Shown piece by piece: positions 43,611 to 52,930 of a stretch of DNA of 64,000 nucleotides; positions within the stretch are counted from its first letter, which is position 1, and every line of letters starts with the position of its first letter. The notes beneath the pieces were generated by a model. It made no database searches and was not told where the DNA came from. It saw only the letters and a program-made list of their open reading frames with translations. Source of the DNA: G963717155 sp963717155 (lineage in GTDB: Bacteria > Actinomycetota > Thermoleophilia > Gaiellales > JALYLC01). The DNA lies in the NCBI GenBank assembly GCA_963717155.1, contig OY970326.1, forward strand, positions 4,588,001-4,652,000, written 5' to 3'. The translations under genes were made by a program, and so were the position numbers.

Positions 43611-44091
43611 GCAACCGCCACAGCCGGCCTCGGAGGTCGAGCATCTCTTCGAGGCCCTCGACCAGGACGGCCCGATGGTCGGCATCGTGCTGTCCGCCGA
43701 GGCCGAGCGCCCGGTGCTCGATCCCGCGGTCGAGGAGCTCGAGATTCGCGGCATCTCCTACGAGGTACGCGTTCTGCCGCCGCACCGCGATCCCCGGGGC
43801 GTCGCCGAGTACGCGTCGACCGCGGTGCTCCGCGGGCTGCGGGTGATCATCTGCGCCGGATCGCGCTCGGCCTCGCTTCCCGGCGTCGTCGCCGCCTACA
43901 CCGAGCTCCCCGTGATCGGCGTCCCGATCCGCAGCCAGGACCTCGGGGGCATGGATGCCCTGCTCTCGATCGTGCAGCAGCCGCCGGGCACCCCCGTCGG
44001 TTGCATGGCGGTCAACGGCTCGCGCAACGCGGCGATCTTCGCAGCCAAGATCCTCGCCCAGGGATCGGGCGCGCCCGTCCAACCCGGTTGA
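43603..44091 (+). CDS. purE: 5-(Carboxyamino)imidazole ribonucleotide mutase
   Basis: A 162-residue class I PurE, moving the carboxyl group from N5 to C4 of the imidazole. MVGIVLSAEAERPVLDPAVE, SYEVRVLPPHRDP and ICAGSRSASLPGVVAAYTEL are the conserved nucleotide-binding segments; GGMDALLSIVQQPPG and AVNGSRNAAIFAAKIL follow. The common GSxSD start motif reads SAEAE here, a notable divergence. No purK (the preceding CAIR-forming carboxylase) is in the window. GTG 43603 overlaps the purD end. Confidence 0.88.
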   Translation: MSEQPPQPASEVEHLFEALDQDGPMVGIVLSAEAERPVLDPAVEELEIRGISYEVRVLPPHRDPRGVAEYASTAVLRGLRVIICAGSRSASLPGVVAAYTELPVIGVPIRSQDLGGMDALLSIVQQPPGTPVGCMAVNGSRNAAIFAAKILAQGSGAPVQPG

Positions 44092-44132
44092 CGCCGCGGC
44101 CTGCGGCCGGGCCCGACTCGTAGACTGCAGCT

Positions 44133-45450
44133 GTGATCGACCGCTACGCCAGGCCTGCCTTCCGCGCGCTGTGGAGCGACGAGCGGAGGCTGGAGTCGTG
44201 GCTCGAGGTCGAGCTCGCCGCGCTCGACGCCTGGTGCGAGCTCGGCGTCGTCCCGCCCGAGGCGGTCGAGACGATTCGCGCCGGCGCGCGCGTCGACGTC
44301 GACCGGGCGCGAGAGATCGAGCGGCGCACCCACCACGACGTGCTGGCGTTCACGGAGACGGTGGCCGAGCAGGTCGGGCCGGAGGCGCGCTGGTTCCACT
44401 ACGGCCTGACGTCGTCCGACGTCGTCGATACCGCCCTGGCCCTCGTCCTGCGCGAGGCGGGCGAGCTGCTGCTCGCCGGAGTCGACCGCGCCCTCGACGT
44501 CGTCCGCGCCCGTGCCGAGCAGTACCGCCACACGCCGAGCATGGGTCGCACCCACGGCGTGCACGCCGAGCCGACGACGTTCGGGCTCAAGCTGCTCGGC
44601 TGGTGGTTCGAGCTCGACCGCGACCGGCAGCGGCTCGCCGATGCCCTTCGCGGCGTCTCGCGTGGGCAAGCTCTCCGGCGCCGTCGGCGCGTACGGGAAC
44701 GTCGACCCGCGCGTCGAGACGATCGCCCTCGAGCGCCTCGGGCTCGACGTCGAGCCGGCCGCCACCCAGGTCGTCGCGCGCGATCGCCACGCGACGTTGC
44801 TCGCGACGCTCGCCGTGCTCGCCGGTGGCCTCGACCGCTTCGCCGTCGAGATCCGCCACCTGCAGCGCAGCGAGGTGCGCGAGGCCGAGGAGCCGTTCGC
44901 CGTCGGCCAGAAGGGCTCGTCGGCGATGCCGCACAAGCGGAACCCGATCGTCTGCGAGCGCATCTCCGGCCTCGCCCGCGTCGTGCGCGCCAACGCGCTC
45001 GTCGGCTTCGAGAACCAGCCGCTGTGGCACGAGCGCGACATCTCCCACTCGTCCGCCGAGCGCGTCGTGCTCGTCGACTCGACGACGCTCGCCGACTACC
45101 TGCTCGATCGCTTCGCCTGGGTCGTCGAGGGCCTGCAGGTGTACCCCGAGCGGATGCTGCGGAACCTCGAGGCATCCTTCGGCCTCACGTTCTCCGGGCG
45201 CGTCCTGCTCGCGCTCGTCGAGGCGGGACTCGCGCGCGAGCGGGCGTACGAGCTGGTGCAGCGAAACGCGATGCGCGCCTGGGACGAGGAGGTGCCGCTC
45301 GCCGAGCTGCTCGCCGCCGACGCGGACGTCACCGCGGTGCTCTCGCAGGATGCGCTCGGACGGGCGTTCGACCTCGACGACGCGCTCCGCCACGCCGACG
45401 TCGCCTTCGGCCGGCTCGAGGCGCGCATGGCGCAGGGCACCCATGCCTGA
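44133..45450 (+). CDS. purB: Adenylosuccinate lyase, with apparent frameshift
   Basis: Acts twice in purine synthesis (SAICAR cleavage and AMP formation). About 438 residues after removing one base near 44,667. FHYGLTSSDVVDTALAL and MGRTHGVHAEPTTFG precede the break; GKLSGAVGAYGNVDP, the superfamily signature GSSAMPHKRNP and ISHSSAERVVLVDST follow it. GTG 44133 is the first suitable start. It overlaps purC by eight bases. Confidence 0.93.
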
Positions 45451-46340
45451 GCTCGCCCACATCGGCTCGGGCAAGGTGCGTGAGCTGTACGACGCGGGCG
45501 ACGGGCTCGCTCGCGCTCGTCGCCTCGGACCGGATCTCGGCGTTCGACGTCGTGCTGCCGACCCCGATCCCCGACAAGGGCCGCGTTCTCACGGGACTCT
45601 CGGCGTTCTGGTTCTCGCAGACGGCATCGATCGTGCCCAACCACCTGGTCTCGCTCCGCGTCGAGGACATCCCCGGCGAGTCGCACGATCCCGAGCTGCG
45701 AGGGCGGGTCATGCTGGTGCGCCGCCTCACGATGCTGCCGGTCGAGTTCGTCGTGCGCGGCTACCTCGCCGGCTCCGGCTGGCGCGACTACAGCTCGACC
45801 GGCGCGATCTCCGGCGTCGTCCTGCCCCGCGGTCTGCGGCTCGCCGACGAGCTGCCCGAGCCGGTCGTGACGCCCGCGATGAAGGCGACCAGCGGCCACG
45901 ACGAGAACATCACCGCCGACGAGGCCCGAGAGCTCTGCGGCGGCGAGCCTTACGACCGGGCGGCGGCGGCCGCGCTCGCGGTCTACCGGCACGCGGTCGA
46001 GCACGCCCGGGCGCGTGGCATCGTCGTGGCAGACACCAAGTTCGAGTTCGGCCTCGACCAGGCCGGCGAGCTCGTGCTCGGCGACGAGGTCCTGACGCCC
46101 GACTCGTCCCGCTTCTGGCCTTCCGACTCTGTCGTCTCGGGCGCGAGCCCGCCGAGCTTCGACAAGCAGTACGTGCGCGACTGGCTCGAGGCCCAGCCGT
46201 GGGACAAGACGTACCCCGGCCCCGAGCTCCCGCGCGACGTCGCCGAGGGGGCGGCCGAGCGCTATCGCGAGGCGTACGCGCTGCTCGCCGGCCGACCGTT
46301 CTCCGCCTACCTCGAAGAGCAGGGAATCGAATGCGCATAA
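45443..46340 (+). CDS. purC: SAICAR synthetase, with apparent frameshift
   Basis: Couples aspartate to CAIR using ATP. About 298 residues. Frame one gives GSGKVRELYDAGDG; removing one G of a GGG near 45,510 gives SLALVASDRISAFDVVLPTP, then RRLTMLPVEFVVRGYLAGSG, VVADTKFEFGLD and VLTPDSSRFWP, all signatures of this enzyme. It overlaps purB and purS. Confidence 0.93.
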
Positions 46341-46567
46341 CCGTTCTCGTCCGACCGAAGCCGGGCATCCTCGATCCGCAGGGCGACGTCATCGCGCGCA
46401 GCCTCTCGGGGCTCGGGCTTCCGGTCGACAGCGTGCGCGCCGGCAAGGTCTTCGATCTCGAGGTCGCCCTCGACGACCCGGCCGAGGCGCGCCGCGTCGC
46501 CACGACCGCGGCCGAGCAGGCGCTCGCGAACGACCTGATCGAGGGCTTCGAGGTCGTGCTCCCGTGA
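46331..46567 (+). CDS. purS: FGAM synthase subunit PurS
   Basis: The 78-residue linker subunit of the three-part FGAM synthase. RITVLVRPKPGILDPQG and SLSGLGLPVDSVRAGKVFDL are the family patterns; ALANDLIEGFEVVLP ends the protein. It overlaps purC upstream and purQ downstream, so PurS, PurQ and PurL can be made in balance. The frame is intact. Confidence 0.94.
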   Translation: MRITVLVRPKPGILDPQGDVIARSLSGLGLPVDSVRAGKVFDLEVALDDPAEARRVATTAAEQALANDLIEGFEVVLP

Positions 46568-47262
46568 GCTCTCGCCCGCGGCCCCGGATCGGCGTCATCA
46601 CGTTCCCTGGCTCGTGCGACGACCGCGACGCGATGCGCGCGCTCGAGCTGTGCGGCGCCGAGCCGGTCCGCGTCGCGCATCGCGATGCCGATCCGCCCGC
46701 GCTCGACGGGGCGCTCGTGCCCGGGGGGTTCTCGTACGGCGACTACCTGCGCCCCGGAGCGATCGCCCGGCTCTCGCCCGCGATGGAGGCCGTCCGACAG
46801 CTCGCCGCGGAGGGCGGTCCGGTGCTCGGCATCTGCAACGGCTTCCAGGTGCTGTGCGAGGCCGGCCTGCTTCCGGGCGTCCTGCGCCCGAACCACGAGG
46901 GCCGCTTCGTCGCGCGCGACGTCCAGGTACGTGTCGAGCAGGCGAGCTCGCCGTGGCTTCCCGGACGTAGCCCCGGAGATCTCCTGCGGATTCCCGTCAA
47001 GCACCACGACGGCGCGTGGACGGCGCCGGACGAGGTAGCCGAGGAGGTCGAGGACCGCGGCCAGGTACTGCTTCGCTACGTCGCGAATCCGAACGGCTCG
47101 CGCGGCGATGTCGCGGGGGTCACGAATGCCGAGGGGAACGTGCTCGGCCTGATGCCGCACCCCGAGCACGCCGTCGACGAGCTGCTGGGCTCGATCGATG
47201 GTCGCACGATCCTGCAGGGGCTGTGCGAGCTCGCCCAGCGCCGCGCTCACGCGCTGGTCTGA
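46564..47262 (+). CDS. purQ: FGAM synthase glutaminase subunit PurQ
   Basis: A 232-residue class I glutamine amidotransferase that supplies ammonia to PurL. ITFPGSCDDRDAMRA begins it; the nucleophile cysteine lies in GICNGFQVLCEAGLLPG and the catalytic His and Glu in GLMPHPEHAVDELLG. GTG 46564 overlaps the purS stop (GTGA). The frame is intact. Confidence 0.94.
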   Translation: MSSRPRPRIGVITFPGSCDDRDAMRALELCGAEPVRVAHRDADPPALDGALVPGGFSYGDYLRPGAIARLSPAMEAVRQLAAEGGPVLGICNGFQVLCEAGLLPGVLRPNHEGRFVARDVQVRVEQASSPWLPGRSPGDLLRIPVKHHDGAWTAPDEVAEEVEDRGQVLLRYVANPNGSRGDVAGVTNAEGNVLGLMPHPEHAVDELLGSIDGRTILQGLCELAQRRAHALV

Positions 47263-47276
47263 CGCGCGAACGTCGC

Positions 47277-47577
47277 TCACGCGAGCAGCTCCTTCAGCAG
47301 CTTGCGAAGCGCGGGTGACTTCGCGAGCGCGTTGCGAAGCTCGCTGCGCTCGCCGGCCCGCAGCGTCAGCGGCCCGCGACCGACCCGCCCGCTCGAGCGG
47401 TAGAAGAAGCGAACCAGCTCGCTTCCGTCCGGGTCACGAAGCCTGCGCGACTCCCACGGACGACGGGTTGCCCGTCGGCCCGTGCGCTCTCGACCGTCAC
47501 CTCCTCGATCAGCTGGCTCGCCCCCACGGGAGCTTCAGGAAGATCCGCGGTTGCTCGCTCGTCCCGGTCGCGCTCAT
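47277..47577 (-). CDS. Small hypothetical protein on the opposite strand, frame disturbed
   Basis: Starts at ATG 47577 with SATGTSEQPRIFLKLPWG, then the frame ends early at 47,509. Downstream on the same strand an open frame reads LRDPDGSELVRFFYRSSG, then GPLTLRAGERSELRNALAKS and ends LRKLLKELLA before the stop at 47,277. One or two single-base errors between 47,430 and 47,520 would join them into a protein of about 98 residues. It sits between purQ and purL against the operon direction. Not recognised. Confidence 0.45.
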
Positions 47578-47724
47578 GCCCTGCTCCCTCGTCGCTGGTT
47601 CATCGTGGAGGAGGGATACCGGGGGTGTGCGTGACGTGTCAGGTGCGATCCGTGCCGGATCTGTGCCGACTCGGGCTCGCGCCCCGGATGCCCGAGAGGC
47701 GTCCGGTACGATGGCCCGACAGAC

Positions 47725-49947
47725 ATGCCGACCGCCCTCGAAACGCCGATCCATCGCTCTCTTGGGCTGACCGACGGCGAGCTCCAGCGCATCGTCGAGC
47801 TGATGGGCCGCGAGCCGAACCACTTCGAGCTCGCCGTCTTCTCGCTGCTCTGGTCGGAGCACTGCGGGTACAAGCACTCGCGCCCCGAGCTTCGCCGGCT
47901 TGCCGACCGACGGCCCGCGCGTTCTGCAGGGCCCCGGCGAGAACGCCGGCGTGATCGACGTCGGCGACGGGCTCGCGCTCGCCTTCAAGGTCGAGAGCCA
48001 CAACCATCCCTCGGCGGTCGAGCCGTACCAGGGCGCGGCCACCGGGGTCGGCGGCATCCTGCGCGACATCTTCGCGATGGGCGCGCGCCCGATCGCGATC
48101 CTCGACTCGCTGCGCCTCGGCCCGCTCGACGAGGAGCGTCCGCGCCGCCTGTTCGACGGGATCGTGCGCGGCGTCGGCGGCTACGGCAACTGCGTCGGCG
48201 TCGCGAACGTCGGGGGCGAGACGGTCTTCGACGCCGCCTACCGCGACAACCCGCTCGTCAACGCGATGTGCCTCGGCGTGCTCGACGCCGGCCGGCTCGT
48301 GCGCGCGACGGCCGCAGGCCCCGGCAATCTCGTCGTGCTCTACGGCGCCGCGACCGGGCGCGACGGCATCGGCGGGGCGAGCGTGCTCGCCTCGCAGGAT
48401 CTCGACGAGGAGAGCGCCGACAAGCGCCCGTCCGTCCAGATCGGCGATCCGTTCACGGGCAAGAAGCTGCTCGAGTGCTCGCTCGAGCTCGCGCAGAGCG
48501 CGGCCTCGTCGTCTCGCTGCAGGATCTCGGCGCCGCCGGCCTCGCGTCGTCGCTCGCCGAGATGGCCGCGAGCGGCGGTGTCGGCCTCGAGGTCGAGCTC
48601 GACGGACGTGCCGCTGCGCGAGGCCGGGATGCACCCGTTCGAGATCATGATCTCGGAGTCGCAGGAGCGCATGGCAGCGGTCGTCGAGCCCGCCCGGCTG
48701 GCCGACGTCGAGGCCGTGTGCGCCCGCCACGAGCTGCCCTGCACGGCGATCGGCCGCGTCGTCGACGGCGACCGCCTCGTCGCGCAGTACGCCGGCGAGG
48801 TCGTCGGCGACCTTCCGGTCGGCGCGCTCGCCGATGCGCCCACGTACCCGCTCGAGCCCGCAGCGCCCGACTCCCTCGCCGACGCGCCGCTCGCGCCGGC
48901 GACGATCGCCGAGCCGGCCGACGCCTCCGGCGCTCCTGCTGCAGCTGCTCGCCCGGCCGAACGTCTGCTCCAAGGCCTGGGTCTACGCGCAGTACGACCA
49001 GCTCGTCGGGTCGGGCACCGTGCGTCCGGCCGGGCGGCGACGCGGCGGTCGTGCGGCTGACGCCGTCGAGCCGCGCGGTCGCGGTGTCCCTCGACGGCGA
49101 CGGCGCCCGCGTCGCGCTCGATCCGCGCCGCGGCGGCCGCGAGGCCGTCGCGCAGGCCGTCCTGAACGTCGCCTGCAGCGGCGCCGAGCCGGCCGCGATC
49201 ACCAACTGCCTCAACTTCGGCAACCCCGAGCGGCCGGCGACGGCGTACGCCCTGCGCGAGGCGATCTCGGGCATGGCCGAGGCCTGTCAGGCGTTCGAGA
49301 CTCCCGTCGTCTCGGGCAACGTCTCGCTCTACAACGAGCACTCGGGCTCGCCGATCCACCCGACGCCGGTCGTGGGCGCGGTCGGCGTGCTGGAGCGCGC
49401 CGAGCTCGCGGTTCCGTCGTTCCCGAGCGACCGGCGCGCGTCGATCCTGCTGCTGGGTGCGGCGGCCCCGGCCCACGACGGCAGCGAGCGGCAGGCGCTC
49501 GAGGACGGCGCGGCCTCGGGGCGCATCCCCGATCCCGCCCTGCGCCGAGCTCGCCGGCCTGTTCGCCGCGCTCGGCGAGGCGGCGCGGAGCGAGCTGCTC
49601 GGCTCGGCGCACGACGCCTCCGACGGCGGGCTCGCCGTCGCCGTCGTCGAGCTCTGCCTGGGCGCCGGCAGCGGCTGCGAGCTCGAGCTTCCCGCGCTCG
49701 CCGAGCGCGGCGACATCACGCTGTTCGGCGAGGCCTGCGGCAACGTGCTCGTGACGTGCGCCGCCGACGCGCGAGGAGCGCCTGGACGAGATCTGCGCGG
49801 CGTCACGGCGTGCCGGTCGTCGAGCTCGGTCGGCTCGGCGGCGAGCGCATCGTCGTCCGCGCCGGCTCGTGCGCCGTCGACGTGGCGCTCGACGATGCGC
49901 GCGCGGCCTACGAGGACGCCCTCCCGCTGGCGATGGAGCCGCGCTGA
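47725..49947 (+). CDS. purL: FGAM synthase large subunit PurL (small type), with eight apparent frameshifts
   Basis: ATP-dependent amidation of FGAR, working with PurS and PurQ. About 738 residues when corrected, normal for the small PurL. Conserved pieces in order: LLWSEHCGYKHSRPELRRL, GPGENAGVIDVGDGLALAFK, VESHNHPSAVEPYQGAATGVGG (quoted as VESHNHPSAVEPYQ), GVGGYGNCVGVANVGGE, VSLQDLGAAGLASSLAEM, NVCSKAWVYAQYDQLVG, NFGNPERPATAYALREAI, VSGNVSLYNEHSG and SAHDASDGGLAVAVVEL. Breaks lie near 47,905, 48,497 (needs one base added), 48,605, 48,930, 49,030, 49,542, 49,772 and 49,803. No stop or missense decay is seen between them. Confidence 0.9.
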   Translation: MPTALETPIHRSLGLTDGELQRIVELMGREPNHFELAVFSLLWSEHCGYKHSRPELRRLADRRPARSAGPRRERRRDRRRRRARARLQGREPQPSLGGRAVPGRGHRGRRHPARHLRDGRAPDRDPRLAAPRPARRGASAPPVRRDRARRRRLRQLRRRRERRGRDGLRRRLPRQPARQRDVPRRARRRPARARDGRRPRQSRRALRRRDRARRHRRGERARLAGSRRGERRQAPVRPDRRSVHGQEAARVLARARAERGLVVSLQDLGAAGLASSLAEMAASGGVGLEVELDGRAAARGRDAPVRDHDLGVAGAHGSGRRARPAGRRRGRVRPPRAALHGDRPRRRRRPPRRAVRRRGRRRPSGRRARRCAHVPARARSARLPRRRAARAGDDRRAGRRLRRSCCSCSPGRTSAPRPGSTRSTTSSSGRAPCVRPGGDAAVVRLTPSSRAVAVSLDGDGARVALDPRRGGREAVAQAVLNVACSGAEPAAITNCLNFGNPERPATAYALREAISGMAEACQAFETPVVSGNVSLYNEHSGSPIHPTPVVGAVGVLERAELAVPSFPSDRRASILLLGAAAPAHDGSERQALEDGAASGRIPDPALRRARRPVRRARRGGAERAARLGARRLRRRARRRRRRALPGRRQRLRARASRARRARRHHAVRRGLRQRARDVRRRRARSAWTRSARRHGVPVVELGRLGGERIVVRAGSCAVDVALDDARAAYEDALPLAMEPR

Positions 49948-51343
49948 TGTGCGGCGTCTTCGGCATCCGCGCGCCGGGCCGCGACGTCGCGCGGCTCGCC
50001 TACTTCGGCATGTACGCGCTGCAGCACCGCGGGCAGGAGAGCGCCGGGCATCGCGGTCTCCGACGGACGGCGTGTGACGGCGCTCCGCGAGATGGGGCTC
50101 GTCTCGCAGGTGTTCGACGAGTCCAAGCTGCGCGCGCTCGTCGGGCGAGGCCGCGATCGGCCACACCCGCTACTCGACGACCGGCTCGGCGACCTGGCAG
50201 AACTCGCAGCCGATCGTCGCGGCACCGTCCCGGCCGCACCGTCGCGCTCGGCCACAACGGCAACCTCACGAACACGTCCGAGCTGCGCGACGAGCTGCTC
50301 GAGCGCGGCGTGCACCTCGACTCGACGTCCGACACCGAGGTCATCTGCGCGCTGATCGCCGAGCACCCCGGCAGCCTGCGCGAGGCCACGATCGAGGCGA
50401 TGTCGCGCATCCGCGGCGCGTTCGCGGCCGTGCTGCTGGCGCCCGAGGCCGTGATCGGCTTCCGCGACCCGGACGGCATCCGCCCGCTCGTGCTCGGCGA
50501 CCTCGACGGCTACCCGGTGCTCGCATCGGAGACGCCCGCGCTCGACATCATCGGCGCGCGCGCGGTGCGCGAGCTCGAGCCCGGCGAGCTCGCGATCTGC
50601 GACGCCGACGGCGTCCACGTCGAGCAGGCCGTCGCGCCCCGTCACGGCGGCGAGGCGCTCTGCATCTTCGAGCACATCTACTTCGCCCGGCCCGACGCGC
50701 GCATGAGCGGCGAGTCGCTGCACGCAGCGCGCGAGCGCATGGGCGAGCGGCTCGCGGTCGAGTCGCCGGTCGACGCCGACGTCGTGATCCCGGTGCCCGA
50801 CAGCGGCACGCCGGCCGCGATCGGCTACGCCCGCGCGGCGGGGCTCCCGTTCGGCGACGGACTGATCAAGAACCGCTACGTCGGCCGCACGTTCATCCAG
50901 CCGAACCAGGAGCTGCGCGAGGTCGGGCTTCGCCTCAAGTTCAACCCGCTGCCGCACGTGCTCGAGGGCAAGCGGGTCGTCGTCGTCGACGACTCGATCG
51001 TGCGCGGCACGACGACCCGCAAGATCGTCGTCGCTGCTGCGCGAGGCCGGAGCGCGCGAGGTGCACCTGCGCGTCTCGTCGCCGCCGATCGTCTCGCCCT
51101 GCTTCTACGGGATCGACATGGCCACGCCGGAGCAGCTGATCGCGGCCGGCCGCGACATCGACGAGGTCTGCGCGCGCATCGGCGCCGACTCGCTCGCGTA
51201 CCTCAGCCTCGAGGGCCTGCAGATGGCGATCGCGCCGTCCGGCGGCCGGCTTCTGCCGCGCCTGCCTCACCGGCGAGTATCCGGTCGCGCCCGAGAGCGC
51301 CGCGGTCGACAAGGGGCGGTTCGAGGCGAGCGGCGTGAGGTGA
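49947..51343 (+). CDS. purF: Amidophosphoribosyltransferase, with five apparent frameshifts
   Basis: First committed step, making phosphoribosylamine from PRPP and glutamine. After corrections 463 residues. The N-terminal nucleophile Cys2 follows the initiator (CGVFGIRAPG), then ALQHRGQESAG, HNGNLTNTSELRDEL, GFRDPDGIRPLVLG, VIPVPDSGTPAAIGYA, GLIKNRYVGRTFIQP and the PRPP loop VVVDDSIVRGTTTRKIV. The last cysteines (FCRACLTGEYP) resemble the iron-sulfur ligands of Bacillus-type PurF. Breaks near 50,053, 50,144, 50,228, 51,034 and 51,255, each one base too many. The start follows the purL stop within one base overlap. Confidence 0.92.
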
Positions 51344-52342
51344 ACGACCGGCCACCGCTGACCTACGCCGAGGCGGGCGTCTCGCTGGACGCAGCCGATG
51401 CCGTCGTCGAACGCGTGCGCGCCGCCGTCGAGTCGACACGGACGCCGCTCGTCCTGGGTTCGCTCGGCGGCTTCGCAGGCCTGGTCTCCGCGGCGCAGGT
51501 TCTCCGATCCGGTGCTCGCCGCGGGTACCGACACGGTCGGCTCGAAGGCGCTGCTGCAGCGCCAGACCGGCCGGCTGCGCGATCTCGGCATCGACCTCGT
51601 CGCGATGAGCGTCAACGACGTCGTGACCTGCGGCGCCGAGCCGGTGCTGTTCCTCGACTGCATCTCGATCGGGCGGCTCGACCCCGAACGCGTCGCCCAG
51701 CTCGTCGAGGGAGTCGCCGACGGCTGCCGCCAGGCCGGCTGCGCGCTGCTCGGCGGCGAGACGGCCGAGATGCCCGACCTGTACGGCCCTGACGACTTCG
51801 ACGTCGCGGGCTTCGCGGTCGGAGTCGCCGAGCGGCGACGCCTCGTCGGCGGCGCGCGCGTCGAGGTCGGCGACGCCGTGATCGGGCTCGCATCCAGCGG
51901 GCGTGCACGCGAACGGCTTCACGCTCGTCCGCCGCCTGCTCGAGCGCGCCGGCATCGACCCGGCGAACGCGCCGGCCGGCCTGCTCGCGCCGACGGCGAT
52001 CTACGCGAGCGCGGTGCGCGAGCTGATGCATCTCGTCGACGTCCGCGCGATGGCGCACGTCACCGGCGGCGGCATTCCCGGCAACCTCCCGCGGGTGCTG
52101 CCGCCGGCCTCGGTGCGCGCCTCGAGCTCGCATCGTGGCCGCGTCCCGAGGTGTTCGGCTGGCTGGCCGGCCTCGGGGTCGAGGAGGACGAGATGCGCAG
52201 GGTGTTCAACATCGGTCTCGGCTTCCTCGTCGTCGTGCCGGCGGCCGAGGTGGACGAGGCGCTGCGAGTCGCCCTCGCCGCCGGCCACGCCCCGTATCGC
52301 GTGGGCGAGATCGTCCGCGGCGACGGCGTCGAGCTGGTGTAG
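51340..52342 (+). CDS. purM: FGAM cyclo-ligase (AIR synthetase), with three apparent frameshifts
   Basis: Closes the imidazole ring of AIR. About 333 residues. PLTYAEAGVSLDAADAVVER opens the protein; GTDTVGSKALLQRQTGR, AMSVNDVVTCGAEPVLFLDC, GCALLGGETAEMPDLYG, MAHVTGGGIPGNLPRVLP and RRVFNIGLGFLVVVPAAEVD follow. Breaks near 51,505 and 51,895 are extra bases; the one near 52,105 needs one base added. GTG 51340 overlaps the purF stop by four bases. Confidence 0.92.
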
Positions 52343-52345
52343 GAG
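52341..52345 (+). promoter_or_regulatory. Ribosome-binding site that supports a CTG start for purN
   Basis: AGGAG, overlapping the purM stop TAG, lies six bases before CTG 52352. No such site precedes GTG 52373. This spacing is the reason for preferring the non-standard start. Confidence 0.5.
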
Positions 52346-52351
52346 CGCCCT

Positions 52352-52930
52352 CTGAACCCGCTGCCTGTCGGCGTGCTCGTCTCGGGCACCGGCTCGAACC
52401 TGCAGGCGCTGCTCGACGAGCTGCACCCGGACGTGATCGAGATCGTGGGCGTCGCCTCGAGCCGGGCCGATGCCCCGGCGCTCGGCCGCGCCGCGGCCGC
52501 GGGCGTCCCCACCGCGTCGTTCGACCTCGCCGAGCACCCGGACCGCTCGGCCCGCGACGCCGCGATGGCGAGCTGGCTGGCGGAGCGCGGGACGTCGCTC
52601 GTCGTCTGCGCGGGGTTCATGTGGCTCCTCACGCCGGGCTTCCTCGAGCGCTTCCCCGGTCGCGTGATCAACGTGCACCCGTCGCTGCTCCCCGCGTTTC
52701 CTGGCCGGGCCGCCCTCGAGGACGTCCTCGCTGCGGGGGTACGCGAGACCGGCGTCACGATATTCGTCGTCGACGGCGGAGTCGACACCGGGCCCGTGCT
52801 CGCGCAGCAGCGCATTCCCGTCGAGTACGATGATCGCCTGGCAACCTTGCGGGCACGAATCCAGGCAGTCGAGCACCGGCTCCTTCCCGAGACGGTCCGC
52901 GCGATCGCCGAGGGGCGGATCTCACTGTGA
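52352..52930 (+). CDS. purN: Phosphoribosylglycinamide formyltransferase
   Basis: Transfers a formyl group from formyl-tetrahydrofolate. About 192 residues. VLVSGTGSNLQALLDEL is the start motif, LVVCAGFMWLLTPGFLERF and VINVHPSLLPAFPG hold the catalytic His, and GVTIFVVDGGVDTGPVL the catalytic Asp. The best start is CTG 52352: AGGAG lies 6 bases upstream and it supplies the whole first strand (NPLPVGVLVSG). The only standard alternative, GTG 52373, lacks a ribosome site and cuts the strand. The end overlaps purH by four bases. Confidence 0.9.
   Translation: MNPLPVGVLVSGTGSNLQALLDELHPDVIEIVGVASSRADAPALGRAAAAGVPTASFDLAEHPDRSARDAAMASWLAERGTSLVVCAGFMWLLTPGFLERFPGRVINVHPSLLPAFPGRAALEDVLAAGVRETGVTIFVVDGGVDTGPVLAQQRIPVEYDDRLATLRARIQAVEHRLLPETVRAIAEGRISL

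Noticed and set aside
47725..51343. Programmed frameshifting in purL and purF
   Set aside because: Thirteen sites in two genes without a shared slippery sequence or stimulator, while homologous enzymes need none; sequencing error is simpler.
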